Shown: in pieces, positions 1 through 10,455 of the stretch
How positions within the stretch are numbered: the first letter of the stretch is position 1
Layout: every line of letters begins with the position of its first letter
Notes under the pieces: generated by a model
The model's input: only the letters and a program-made list of their open reading frames with translations
Told to the model about the DNA's origin: nothing
The model's database searches: none
Assembly (NCBI GenBank): GCA_947650285.1
Contig: CANTFL010001373.1
Coordinates: forward strand, 1 to 64,000
Reading direction: 5' to 3'
Source: Hyaloperonospora brassicae
Taxonomy: Eukaryota; Oomycota; Peronosporomycetes; Peronosporales; Peronosporaceae
Length of the DNA stretch: 64,000 nt
Position numbers and translations under genes: made by a program

Positions 1-196
1 ACCACTCATTGCGCGTGTCTTGCGGCGATTGGTGGGTTGATATCATCACGATATCAACCAATGAACAGACCCTTTGGTCGACCCTTCAATATCACCACTT
101 TGGTGATATTGTTTAAAGAATATCCATCTTTATATTCTTTATTGTCACTTTCCTTAAAGTGACAATTTCATGTAACGGGCTGCCCCGTTTCAGTTT
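1..196 (-). repeat. Family B LTR, truncated by window edge
   Basis: Read on the minus strand this begins at about 196 with an imperfect hairpin (TGAAACGG...CCGTTACA) and continues through the same blocks as the LTR at 16407-16850: a TGACAATAAAGAATAT block, a GGGTC block, ATTGGTTGATATC, then AATCGC and a CGCGCAATG block. The rest lies outside the window. It could be the 3' LTR of the decayed minus-strand Gypsy sequence to its right, because a purine-rich stretch precedes it at 197-220 on the minus strand, but that link is not proven. Confidence 0.7.
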
Positions 197-1253
197 CTCT
201 GATTTCCCTTCGAACGACTTAGAAAGAGATGGAATGTGGTCCATTGTAATGTTTAAAAAATATGTGGCTTGCACATTGCCTGGTGATCCCCTGGGGATCG
301 ACATTAAACCTTTCCCAGTTTCACAATTCACATACTCGCATTATACTGTTGGACGCTTAAATACAATCAGATCCAATGGATATTAGATCGATTCCACTGA
401 GACGTCGTTCCGATCCCTTGGTGACTTCCTTCTAAACTCGTGTGGAAATGATACGAAACGCCACGCTGCATCGATTCAAGCACCACGAGGCAGATCAACT
501 CTGTGCAATCTTTTTATGCCCCAGACTATCGAGGACAGGAAAACAGCATCACGTTCTCGTTTATCTCAAAATTTGGAGCAATCCGATATCCCATCTTTGC
601 ACCTTCTTCACGCATATCGGTCACTTTCTTATAGAGTTACTTTATCACGTGGTAAATCCAATCTTCTCCTCTTGCGCCTGCTTGAATTGCTTGATCCGAA
701 GCTGCTGTAGCACTTCTTTGTACAGCACCTCATGCCGCCTGCGTCTTTTTAAAGTTGCTCGAGTGATTGCAACCACCTTTACCACTTGATCTGGTATTTC
801 TGGTACCAAGAATTACTTCATTCGATTTAGTGATATCAAGTCTTGTATCTATAAGTCAGAGGTAACAATCTGACTTGTCTCCTGTTGCAAAGCTGAACTC
901 GCCAATCGACCTGCACTTCGAAGCCATTCCCCTTTTCATGTATAGATTACTGTGCTTTGGCCACGACCGGAGTCATTTCATTATTATTGTCGTAACAATT
1001 GTGATTCCGGCGCCTTGCGATCGAGCTCTTCCCGCATTTAACGGATCTTTAAGTCGGAACCGCAGATTATGACGGTCCATCCCCAGGATTCTTATACAAC
1101 AGATAGAATCCAAGCTACAAATTGCAATGTTCATCTGCATTATCTGACAGGCTCATCTCATAATCTGATACAGATGCCACAACGGTTCATTCTGAAAGAT
1201 TCTTTAAATTAGCGCTGTATGCCCCACTCTTCCGATTTACCTGAGCTGTCCCA
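197..1253 (-). other. Decayed retroelement 3' region, no readable gene
   Basis: No open frame of note. On the minus strand a stretch at about 650-790 reads as a lysine/arginine/glutamine-rich helical segment (contains RRRRHEVLYKEVLQQLRIKQ) that looks once-coding. By position between an LTR and an RNase H domain it should be the integrase end and 3' region of the Gypsy element to the right, but no integrase motif can be recognised. Confidence 0.4.
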
Positions 1254-1830
1254 TCATAGATGATCACCAGGAGGCTCTAACCTTCTTTTAAAGTAGAACG
1301 TAGCATTGGCATATTTATTCTTCGCTGCGTCTTTTACGCGATAGCGATCAGCGTCTCGTCCTCCTCGAATCAGGGGGTGTGTCGGCTGCAAGGATACCGA
1401 GTATTTTATTTTCGCATATCTCACATCTCCTTTTTTCCATAGTCTAACTCGATAACAACGCGACCCATCTCCATAGCCTACCATTAGGACCTGGATATTG
1501 TACCACCAAAGCAAAGGTTGGGTATCGAGTGAGGGTTTCTATCGCTCGAGAAACTAACCTTAGGTAGAGCAAACCCATATTAAACAAAGCCACACCTCTT
1601 TTTTCACTATGCCACTCTCAATATCATTAGGCTTGAGGATGCGGCTCACAAACGTCACTATATAGTATACACCGTTTTATTCCTGCAGAACTGATTCCGA
1701 TACCGCCCACTTGCTTGCATAGACTACGATCACGGAGATTCGATCAGGGTCAAAGCGTTTGAGGATTGGAGTGGTAGAGGCCTTGGCTTTTAACATGTTG
1801 AATGCAATCGTTGGCTTCTCCTACCTGGTT
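1254..1830 (-). pseudogene. Gypsy pol fragment: RNase H
   Basis: Minus-strand translation gives the start of a Ty3/Gypsy RNase H domain. A segment with TPILKRFDPDR is followed by VVYASKWAVS and then a TFVSRILKPN-like stretch, the usual order in oomycete Gypsy pol. Several in-frame stops interrupt it (after the VLQE segment and twice near 1540-1560), and no reading frame spans the domain. The last 260 bases (1254-1514) stay open but are of poor quality. It continues the RT relic on its right and is certainly non-functional. Family assignment is good; exact ends are approximate. Confidence 0.65.
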
Positions 1831-2771
1831 TTTTGTTTGAATCGCGCTCTTTATGTTCCTACAAAGTTGACTTGCGTTCCCATTTAATCAACTTTGTGCT
1901 TTTTGTATCACCGACTTCCATTCGGCTAATCTCGAAAAAATCGGTCTCACTCAACTTTTGTAGCACTGCTGCGTAGATCGCAAAATCATCGGTGAACTTG
2001 CTATAACAGTTCAGACTGCCGATGAAATTGACTACGAAGAACGCAACGACGTAGGAGAAGGAAGATTTACAAGCATCTCCAGATCCTTAAGGTGAACTTA
2101 CGACTTAGCTTATGATACCCGATGTCCCAAATTTACTAATTTATGTCTACCCAAAACATTTCGGCCAGGCCAATTGATACATTTTACCGAGTGCAAACCG
2201 ATAAGTCTGTTCCAGCTTGTCGTATAGAGAGGATCATATTGTAGCAAGGAACAAAATGATTTTAATGTAAGATTGTCTTTCCAGCACTAATGGCGATCTA
2301 AATATCTCTGGCCCTCCTCCGTAAACACGTCTGGCAACATTAATTGACCCGTTGCAATTGAATTTATAACCTCGCCGATCTTTAAGTATCCATACAAAGC
2401 GTATTCAATCAACCGCTGATAAAAATGTACGGCGTTCTCATTCCAAACGGCATTATTAACCACTCAAATATACCAGAAGATCTAATGAAGGCAGAAAGCA
2501 TTCTAGCCCATTATGACATTTCTAACACCTACCATCCACTATTCCAATCCAAGGAACAATACGAATGTGGCTTGTCCATATTTTGGAGCAGCTCGCTTCT
2601 AAGGGGCATGGGGTAATCATCAGCCGTATTAGCTAATGCACCCGCCTATTGTCATTACACAACCTAATGTCTTTGCCTTTTTTTATGATCAAGCCTATTG
2701 GTGACGACCGTGGCGATCTTACAGGTCGAATATTTTTGCTGACAAAGTCCCTATAATACATTTAATATTTT
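1831..2771 (-). pseudogene. Gypsy pol fragment: reverse transcriptase relic
   Basis: Only patches are readable on the minus strand. Around 1930-2060 the sequence resembles the region after the RT palm in Gypsy pol (serine/threonine-rich SPTSLRSS-like run, then a segment around IYAAVLQKL). No YxDD catalytic motif is visible, and stops and frameshifts are frequent. The call rests mainly on position between a recognisable RNase H piece and the linker at 2772-3077. Treat the ends as arbitrary. Confidence 0.45.
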
Positions 2772-3077
2772 CTATCGAAACTTGGGTGCAACCGGCCGTA
2801 CCCGCTGTGCAGTCGGATTCGCGCCACCGACATCGATGTCGCATACCGCACCGCGTGCGGCAGGGGGTAAAGCATTACCTTTACTAATAATTAGATGCTT
2901 GCTCTTCCATATCAATTGTCGCAACCTCTCTTGACCTTCGTTCGATGAAACACCAGGATCGCCAACTTGGACATCATCAATGCCTATCTCTGTTGGCGAT
3001 GTTGCTACCTCTGTTAGCGCAGCCAGGTGTTGTTTGTAATCTTTCGCAAATGACTCGCCTCCGTCATAATAATACAC
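2772..3077 (-). pseudogene. Gypsy pol fragment: linker just before RT
   Basis: An open stretch of 101 codons on the minus strand contains GNALPPAARGAVCDIDVGGA and a VRPVAPKFR end. That motif sits directly upstream of the RT in oomycete Gypsy polyproteins; the inserted element in this window has the matching segment (SGVALPSSANGVVCDINV) at about 36400. Upstream it carries an acidic EGQERLRQLIWKSKHLI segment, also typical. It ends in a stop immediately where the RT should begin, so the polyprotein is broken. The best-preserved piece of this element. Confidence 0.75.
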
Positions 3078-3124
3078 TGGCGGAGAACGTGGCTTTTTTT
3101 TATTCGCAGCCCCGCCGTCCGTAA

Positions 3125-3760
3125 CTATATCGTATCATTAAGCTTGTCGATCAGACAGATCTGGCCGTTCAAGATCCTGTATCTCGCTATCTTCCGCTTC
3201 ATTTCGTAAAATAAAATGGATGACCGGTCTTTGTAATGAGTCAGTCGTTCTACGTTCGACACCCTCGCTAAATCGTTCTGGGGTCTTACACACAGATGTG
3301 GTCGCACATGTCTCTTTCGTCAATCTTTGGTCTCTGCCGTCTCCGCAGATCGACCCAGATCGCGCCTCGATCTTTTCTGATCTTTGGCGTCCTCTTTCTC
3401 TTTCTCTGACCAAGTTATATTTTGCGCCGACCTTGTGTATTCCGAATGATCTACATGTGGTACCGCGTATATTCGATCTCTTCCGCCTCCCGCTCTACCG
3501 TAGCTTCGTATGCTAACGTCTGCCATCTAGTATATCGTCTCGATCCAGCCGACATATATCCTAGAGATCGAGGTATCACGTTCTCTGTCATCTAAAGGGC
3601 CAACGGGGCGCCATAATTTAGCATCGAGTCGTGTGTATCTACGTATGTAAGCTGTAAGAACATGATTTTGCCCGGTCCGTCCGTCATTGTAGGCACCCAA
3701 GCTACATCTCGCCTCACCCAAAGTTTGGACTTCCAATGATGGTATCTTTTTACTCAATGG
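3125..3760 (-). pseudogene. Gypsy pol fragment: protease-RT spacer
   Basis: Two overlapping minus-strand frames carry the piece. The segment near 3560-3640 contains AYIRRYTRLDAKLWRPVGPL and then a GWIETIYW-like end; 3320-3526 is a highly charged, aspartate/lysine/arginine-rich tail (NITWSEKEKEDAKDQKRSRR). This order (basic globular piece followed by a charged low-complexity tail) fits the spacer between protease and RT of the same Gypsy clade. Frames change at least once. The functional role of this spacer is not known; it is annotated by position and resemblance. Confidence 0.5.
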
Positions 3761-4316
3761 CCGAATCGCATGCTGGAATAATTATATGCCGATAAATAAA
3801 CTCGATCGCTGATATATTTGATCTTAGCTGTGATCACAGTCCAGTTAAATGGATTCGGACTTCTTCCAGCAGGTATGTTGTCCTATCGGCGAGATCCGAA
3901 TTGGTACCTGCCAGAACCATTAAATCATACTCAGTATGGCTTCTTGTCCTGCCTAATCCCCGACTCATAAGTCGAAGGAGTACACCAGCGATTCAAGCAA
4001 TGTGACCTTAATCTTGGTTCGTTTCACCTTCATGTAGAAATTTTACCCTTTCCCGACGCATTCCTGAATCCGACTCTCGTCAATCACACATCGACCTTAC
4101 GAGCAAGTGTTGCGTTTATGATTGAGATATCTGCGCTGGATTCAAACAAAATGCTGGCATTGTCGTTGTTGATCTTGCCTACAGCCTCGACTTGTTTAAA
4201 CCACTTTTCCGGATTATGATACTTTTCAATACCCGCGTGGCTCCTTTATGGCAAGATCAAGTTCCATCTTTAATGGAGTCGAGTCTTTTTTGAGTATTCG
4301 TTCACTCTATATACAC

Positions 4317-4740
4317 TTAAGATCGAAGCAACAAAAGTAGAATCATCAAGTATATTAGCGATCGGATTGATCCAATAGTAAGAATCCTACTTTTTTTCGG
4401 TTGATAGATGCATACATGCAAAGCGTAGAACGATCGGCTCGTACCAGATTTAAACTTGGCGAGCGTCCAAGTATAACATCTCCTCGACTCTGTACGGGAA
4501 TATTTCGGCATGATTGCTGTTCACACACCACTTGCGGATAAGATTCTGTAATTTCTACATCCGGCATTTGAGACAGTCATGTATCTCTCCACAAGCTGCA
4601 CACGCTTAGAAACACTTGTCGGACGGATGTCCGTTGCGTCCACACATCTGGAAGGTCAATCTCTTGTAGCACCCACGATCTTCATGCCTTTTTAATCAGC
4701 AGTGGGTGCACGCTTTAGTCATTGTTAGGCGATCTGCACT
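4317..4740 (-). pseudogene. Gypsy gag C-terminus with broken zinc knuckle
   Basis: Minus-strand translation from about 4660 gives CGRNGHPSDKCF, which is the second half of a CCHC zinc knuckle (Cys-x4-His-x4-Cys), followed by an ACAACGEIHDCLKC second cysteine cluster and then an NLIRKW-like segment. The first knuckle cysteine position reads as another residue, and two stops interrupt the run. A zinc-knuckle pair of this kind ends the gag protein of oomycete Gypsy elements and binds the packaged RNA. A similar pair is seen at 34384-34470 in the inserted element. Confidence 0.6.
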
Positions 4741-5440
4741 AACCTCCAGACGCTTTACACCCGGATTTGCATTTTGATCTCCCAAATTCTTTATGCGAGT
4801 TGCGTCCGCGGCCACAAAAAAATTTCGTGATTTTTTGTTTTTGTTCGATCTGCGATAATATTAATTTGTACCACTGTCCTCGATCCCCACACGAAGGGCT
4901 TTCACTGCGCGAGCTGGCTTAGTCGGAGGTGTGGGAAAAGATGGTGTAGGTCTCAATCACAATTTTGTTCGATCTTGTATATGATCCAACCTGTCTATTT
5001 TCTATACACTGGTAAGCGCGTAACGTCTCCTCCATTTCATCTGCGCCTTTTTACCTTAGCACAGTCATTTTGACCAGATCAGGATCGTTAAGCGTACCGG
5101 TGAAATGTATCACAGATTTACGACATACATCCCGCGATCCTTCACAAAACCGAATTTTCTCTCTTGTCGACGCTACATCTAGAAGATATGGATATTCCTC
5201 ATGTTAAATGGTAGCGGAGCGTCAAAGTGAAGAACACTTGTTGGTCGAAGCAGCAAAATCAAAAGAGCATTATTCAATGAGCGTAACTCGTTCCTACCGT
5301 TGCTACTCATCTTTCTGAATCACTCCTTCATTCCAACTGCCCCATCAATCCTGGCGTTTCTTTCCCATGTTCCTTTCCCATATAACGGTTTCTCTGATGT
5401 GGATATTCTTTCCACTGAGCACAAAAATGGGGGACGTCAC
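4741..5440 (-). other. Probable decayed gag body, unreadable
   Basis: No open frame longer than 60 codons. By position this should be the N-terminal gag region of the minus-strand Gypsy element. It ends abruptly at the first Copia LTR at 5441. The sequence on the far side of the Copia pair (13635 onward) does not continue it, so the two flanks are not halves of one simple insertion site. Confidence 0.3.
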
Positions 5441-5669
5441 AGTCTGGCAGGACAGTGCTAATGAATCCCAAACACCTGGACCCTAAGGTTTAACTTTCAC
5501 TACCGGGTACCGAACCGGTGACCTCTGGAACATGGCTGCCACACATTTCCACTCGAGCTACAGCATGCTTACGAAATGCTCGTACTGGTAGTCTATTGTA
5601 CCGTACTAAGTGGAGCATATTATAGACATGCTTCATCCTATGCATGTCCATAACATACCCTTCGCATCA
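5441..5669 (-). repeat. Copia LTR 1 (left)
   Basis: Matches the repeats at 9420 and 13399. In element orientation a TG...CA-bounded LTR would run from TGATGCG to GCCAGAC; the last base of the usual CA is altered here (the plus strand begins AGTCTGG instead of TGTCTGG). It differs from LTR 2 at 5441, 5453, 5460, 5461, 5466, 5531 and 5551. An alternative inner boundary (TGTTATGG) would make the LTR about 14 bp shorter. Confidence 0.75.
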
Positions 5670-5717
5670 CCTAATCTTAATACTCTCAGTTGATGCGCAT
5701 GTACATGATTTGTATGC

Positions 5718-6475
5718 CTACTTTGCCAAATTTAAACCTCGCAGAAACATGTCATGCTTAGTCCGGCCAAGAGCCTTCGTCAATCCGTCCGTAATCATCT
5801 CGTCGGTTGGCTTGTACTCAACCTGAATGACGTCTTCCTCAACCTTTTCGCGAAGAAAGTGAAACTTGATATCAATGTGCTTTGTTCTTGCATGAAAGAC
5901 CGGATTCTTTGCCAGTGCAATGCACCCTTGATTGTCTTCATATATAGTCGTCGCCGCTCCAAGTCCTAATCCAATGCTGGATAGTAATAGACGCAGCCAC
6001 ACCGCCTCTTGTGCCGCAGCATACAATGCCATATACTCAGCCTCTGTGCTAGAAATTGCCACTGTTGGTTGCCTCTTCGACTTCCACGACACCACGTTGC
6101 CGTGCAAAAAGAACACGTAACCTGTCGTCGAGCGGCGAGAATCCAAGTCGCTTGCCCATGACGCGTCCGCAAATCCTGTTATATCTCCCTTGTTCTTGCC
6201 GTGAAATACGATGCTATAATCAGCAGTCGTCTTGAGATATTTGAGCACGCGCTTGGCTGCGATCCAGTGGATTTTCTCATACCTTTCGCAGTACTTATCC
6301 ACTTCTCCTACCGCGTGCATGATGTCCGGTCTCGTGCACGTTGCGACGTACATAAGGGCACCAACGAGCTCGCGGTATGGCCACTTGGGCACAAAGTCGG
6401 CATCCTTTCCAAGCTTGGTCAACTTTTCACTTTCGTTTGACGGTGTGTGAATGTCCTTGCATTGGTCGACGCCAA
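5718..6475 (-). pseudogene. Copia copy 1: RNase H domain of pol
   Basis: The C-terminal pol domain, which degrades the RNA of the RNA:DNA hybrid during reverse transcription. The frame is open for 234 codons and contains all the usual Ty1/Copia landmarks: TRPDIMHAVG, TGFADASWASD (first catalytic Asp), SSTEAEYMAL (catalytic Glu), YEDNQGCIALAKNP (catalytic Asp) and HIDIKFHFLREKV. The final ~230 residues look intact and end in a natural stop 48 bp before the LTR. It is cut off from the RT by an in-frame TAA at 6477-6479 but stays in the same frame. The second copy (9697-10454) has the same translation. Confidence 0.85.
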
Positions 6476-6476
6476 A

Positions 6477-7918
6477 TTATTCTGCCAAGCGCTTAATGTA
6501 AGAGCGATGATTCATGCTGATTGATTTTCTCTGTCGATTACGTGATAACTCGATACCGAGACAGTATTTCAACTCGCCGATCTCCTTGATACTGAACTCT
6601 GTCTTGAGTGCACGTTTAATGTCATCAATGTCCTCTTGTGTCTGAGCAAAGAGCATCAAGTCGTCCACGTGAATGAGCACGAGACTAAAGTGACCATGCG
6701 ATCGTCGCACATAGACACAAAGATCGGCAGACGTGCGCTTGAACCCTTGACCTTCAAAGTGCGCGTTCAGACGAATATTCCATTCTCTTGCCGCTTGTTT
6801 TACCGTACAACGCTTTATTAGCAGGCAATTCTAGTCCCGATGTTGCTGGTCCCCAAATCCATCCGGCTGGTCCATGTAAATCACTTCCTTGACTTCGCCG
6901 TATAGAAATGCCGTGTCGACATCAACGTTCTCCATGATTAAATCTTGCTCCGCCGCAATTGCGATAACAACGTAGATCGACTCTTTCCGCGCCACCGGAG
7001 CATATGTCTCAAAATAGCCCACTCCAGGACGTTGCGTGAAACCTTTTGCCACAAGTCGTGCCCTAAACTTCACGATTTCTACATTTGGTTTGCGCTTTAT
7101 GCGAATTACCCACTTGCACCCGATTGATCTCTTGTCCGAGGGCAAATCTTGAAGCGTCCATGTGTCGTGTTGTGTCAGCGATTTAATCTCACATTCCATC
7201 GCACGCATCCATTCGTCCTTGTACTTGCTTCGCAGCACTTCATCGTATGTCGATGCGCTTTCACCATCCTCTTCAGCGCTGAAACAGTATTGTGCCTCGT
7301 AGCTAGCGTCATAGTCGTCGAGGTTAAAATTCCCTCGCCCTAGATTGGTAAACTCTTGATCGTAGCGCTTAATCGCTTGTTTCTTGCGTACTGGTCTCAC
7401 ATTAGACTCTTGCTCGCCGTCTCTTCCTGGTGTGCTCGATTGACTCGTCGGAATGGCATTGGTTGGCCGATCCATTGGTCCTGTGTTGTCAGGTGTCATT
7501 ATCGGACTTCCTGGTGTCGGCGTCCTGGGTCCCTCATCGCTTGTTGCGTGGTCAGTTGGATCCAGATTATCCTCACCGTTGTCCACAACGTCGACAATTC
7601 CAGGCGTATCTTCGTTGCGTGTCTGGTCTACCGCAGTTTCCGCAAAGGTGACACTCCGGGAAATTAAAACTTTTTCAGTGGTCGTATCAAGAAGTCGATA
7701 AGCTTTGTGTTGCTTGGCATATTTGAGCAGCATACACCGCACACCGGATGGGTCCAGCTTGTTTCGCTTCGCTTTAGGTAAATGCGAGTAGCAAAGACTT
7801 TCGAACACCCGCAATTTCTCGATACGAGGTTTTCGCTTGAATACCATCTCGAATGGGCTTGAGTTTGGACTTGAAGCGCTTGGAAGGACGTTACGGATAT
7901 CCACAGCGGTCAGCATCG
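6477..7918 (-). pseudogene. Copia copy 1: reverse transcriptase, with integrase C-terminus
   Basis: The 361-codon frame 6831-7916 starts inside the integrase C-terminal region (FEMVFKRKPRIEKLRVF) and runs through a proline/threonine-rich linker into the RT fingers (CKWVIRIKRKPN, ARLVAKGFTQRPGVGYFETY, VDTAFLYGEVKEVIYMDQPD). A frameshift at about 6710-6830 separates it from the palm piece 6477-6710, which carries the catalytic aspartates as LIHVDDLMLF. His replaces the usual Tyr of the YVDD box, in both copies. An in-frame TAA closes the palm piece. The enzyme cannot be made in one piece. Reverse transcriptase copies the element RNA into DNA in the virus-like particle. Confidence 0.88.
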
Positions 7919-7920
7919 CC

Positions 7921-8873
7921 TCACCAGTAAGTCTTGTCTAGCTTAGCCTCGCCCAGCACACAACGCGTCATCTCTACCAAAGTGCGATTCAGCCGTTCTG
8001 CCATGCCATTCTGCTCCGGATTATATGGAACCGTAAATTCCTGCTTGATCATATTTTGTAGACAAAATCGAGTCATCTCCTTATTTCGGTACTCACCGCC
8101 ATTATCACTTCGTAGTACCGTCACGTCATATTGCATTTGATCTTGATATCGTGACTATACTGTTGAAGCGCTTTGGTGACATCACTCTTCTTGCGTAGCG
8201 AGTAGACCATCGCATAGCGGCTTTTCATCATCATGAATGTCGCAACGAAGCGATAGTCCGATCTTGATGCTGGTGTGATTTGTCCTAGAACATCCGAACA
8301 TACGATTGAGTCTGTACGGTGACTCTCCCTCGCTTCTGTGTCAGCCTCAGTGCTGGTAAAAGCCTTCCGGACGTGCTTGGCTGTCGCGCAAACATCACAG
8401 ACGACTTTTTGGTTTATGCATTTTCCTTGTATGCAACCGTCTTTAATCAGCTTGTTCACGGTCGAGTATGATACGAGTCCGAGTCGGCGATGCCACAATT
8501 CAGCTTCATGATCTACCACATGACATTGTGGGACCTCTTCAACATTAAGATTTATCAGCATTCCACATTTCACACCTGTCGCGACGACTCGCCCGCTTTC
8601 TAATACAGGACATTGGTCACTGTTCATTTTGACCGTCATCCCACGCGCTGTAGCTGCTGCCAGCGAGAAAACGTGGAGTGTATTCTCCAGACGCGCATTT
8701 ATCCACAACGTGCCGTTCCAAGCACGCAAGACCACTGTGCCTTGTCCGAGCACCTGTAAGCTCGCATTGTTTTTCGTGCTATGCACGCTGCGAGCCAGTG
8801 GCGATTCAATTTATTCGATGAACGCGCATTTGTCCTTGCACATATGTGCCGTTGCGCCGCTGTCCATGATCTA
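7921..8873 (-). pseudogene. Copia copy 1: protease and integrase
   Basis: Protease: IMDSGATAHMC (catalytic DSGA) lies at about 8835-8868. It is preceded by TAG and TGA stops (8871-8876), where Copia normally has a Trp codon, and followed by an in-frame TAA (8811-8813). Integrase: the zinc-binding part reads WHRRLGLVSY...CDVC, so the second His of the HHCC set is Leu. The core has CSDVLGQI (Asp), LRSDNGGEY (Asp) and PYNPEQNGMAERLNRTL (Glu), the complete DDE set, but it is split by a frameshift at about 8121-8136. A further frameshift follows KLDKTYW at 7921. Integrase would insert the cDNA into the host chromosome. All these lesions recur in copy 2 except the extra TGA. Confidence 0.88.
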
Positions 8874-9419
8874 TCAGTCGCTCGTACTTCCTTCAATGGC
8901 GTTAAACGTCACATTCGAGTGATCTTCTAGTCTCTCGCCACGATTATGTTTCTTGTTCCGGTAGTCGAGTGCGTAGTGTCCACGCTTACCACAATTAAAG
9001 CACTGAATACTTGACCCTGTCTTTCGCTGACCGCCGCTTATTTTGCTAAACTTTTTCTTCTCCTGTCGTGTTCCGTTTTGAAGTGCTGTCTCGTCTTCAA
9101 TGCGCAACGAATCCTTCTTGCGCACTTCCTCGGCATTCAGCTTGCTCACCAGATCCTTGAAGCTGAATTATGTGACGCTCATGCGAAAAGCCTGCACAAG
9201 ACTCTCGTATTGTGCCGGAAGACTTCGTAGCAATGTTGCACACGTATCTTCTTCACTCGGTCCGCATGAAGCTCCATTCATGTCCAACACGAGCCTCTCC
9301 AACTCCAGTACGTGAGCGTTCATGTCCGGTGCCGTATACTTAACGGTTGCGAGCTTCTCCGTTAGCCACAGCCTACTTGCCATGTCTTGAATCCGATTAA
9401 ATTGCGCGAGGGCTCCCCA
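8874..9419 (-). pseudogene. Copia copy 1: gag, N-terminus missing
   Basis: The frame reads from the LTR edge as WGALAQFNRIQDMASRLWL, then a helical LEERLV-type region and LLRSLPAQYESLVQAFRMSV, typical of the second half of a Copia gag. It is interrupted by TAA at 9168-9170 and resumes in the same frame to a zinc knuckle, CFNCGKRGHYALDYR, whose last Cys is Tyr. Gag forms the particle, and the knuckle binds the RNA. The first ~80 residues expected for a Copia gag are absent: the LTR abuts the Trp codon directly, with no leader or primer-binding site. That deletion is shared by both copies and so came before the duplication. Confidence 0.8.
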
Positions 9420-9648
9420 TGTCTGGCAGGAGAGTGCTGGTGAACCCCAAACACCTGGACCCTAAGGTTTAACTTTCACTACCGGGTACCGAACCGGTGA
9501 CCTCTGGAATATGGCTGCCACACATTTCCGCTCGAGCTACAGCATGCTTACGAAATGCTCGTACTGGTAGTCTATTGTACCGTACTAAGTGGAGCATATT
9601 ATAGACATGCTTCATCCTATGCATGTCCATAACATACCCTTCGCATCA
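9420..9648 (-). repeat. Copia LTR 2 (central, shared, recombinant)
   Basis: Serves as the 3' LTR of copy 2 and the 5' LTR of copy 1. At the variable sites 9420, 9432, 9439, 9440 and 9445 it has the bases of LTR 3; at 9489, 9499, 9523 and 9642 it has the bases of LTR 1. Exceptions are 9510 (as LTR 3) and 9530 (unique). A switch between 9446 and 9488 is what a crossover between a right and a left LTR would leave. Confidence 0.8.
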
Positions 9649-9696
9649 CCTAATCTTAATACTCTCAGTTGATGCGCATGTACATGATTTGTATGC

Positions 9697-10454
9697 CTAC
9701 TTTGCCAAATTTAAACCTCGCAGAAACATGTCATGCTTAGTCCGGCCAAGAGCCTTCGTCAATCCGTCCGTAATCATCTCGTCGGTTGGCTTGTACTCAA
9801 CCTGAATGACGTCTTCCTCAACCTTTTCGCGAAGAAAGTGAAACTTGATATCAATGTGCTTTGTTCTTGCATGAAAGACCGGATTCTTTGCCAGTGCAAT
9901 GCACCCTTGATTGTCTTCATATATAGTCGTCGCCGCTCCAAGTCCTAATCCAATGCTGGATAGTAATAGACGCAGCCACACCGCCTCTTGTGCCGCAGCA
10001 TACAATGCCATATACTCAGCCTCTGTGCTAGAAATTGCCACTGTTGGTTGCCTCTTCGACTTCCACGACACCACGTTGCCGTGCAAAAAGAACACGTAAC
10101 CTGTCGTCGAGCGGCGAGAATCCAAGTCGCTTGCCCATGACGCGTCCGCAAATCCTGTTATATCTCCCTTGTTCTTGCCGTGAAATACGATGCTATAATC
10201 AGCAGTCGTCTTGAGATATTTGAGCACGCGCTTGGCTGCGATCCAGTGGATTTTCTCATACCTTTCGCAGTACTTATCCACTTCTCCTACCGCGTGCATG
10301 ATGTCCGGTCTCGTGCACGTTGCGACGTACATAAGGGCACCAACGAGCTCGCGGTATGGCCACTTGGGCACAAAGTCGGCATCCTTTCCAAGCTTGGTCA
10401 ACTTTTCACTTTCGTTTGACGGTGTGTGAATGTCCTTGCATTGGTCGACGCCAA
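9697..10454 (-). pseudogene. Copia copy 2: RNase H domain of pol
   Basis: The 234-residue translation is identical to that of copy 1 (5718-6422), including the catalytic segments TGFADASWASD, SSTEAEYMAL and YEDNQGCI. It is separated from RT by the same in-frame TAA (10456-10458). Identity at this level across more than 700 bp shows that the duplication is recent compared with the age of the lesions. Confidence 0.85.
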
Positions 10455-10455
10455 A

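Noticed and set aside
7356..7701. Overlapping plus-strand frames across the Copia linker (and again at 11335-11680)
   Set aside because: They are shadows of the well-supported minus-strand Copia pol frame and repeat identically in both copies.
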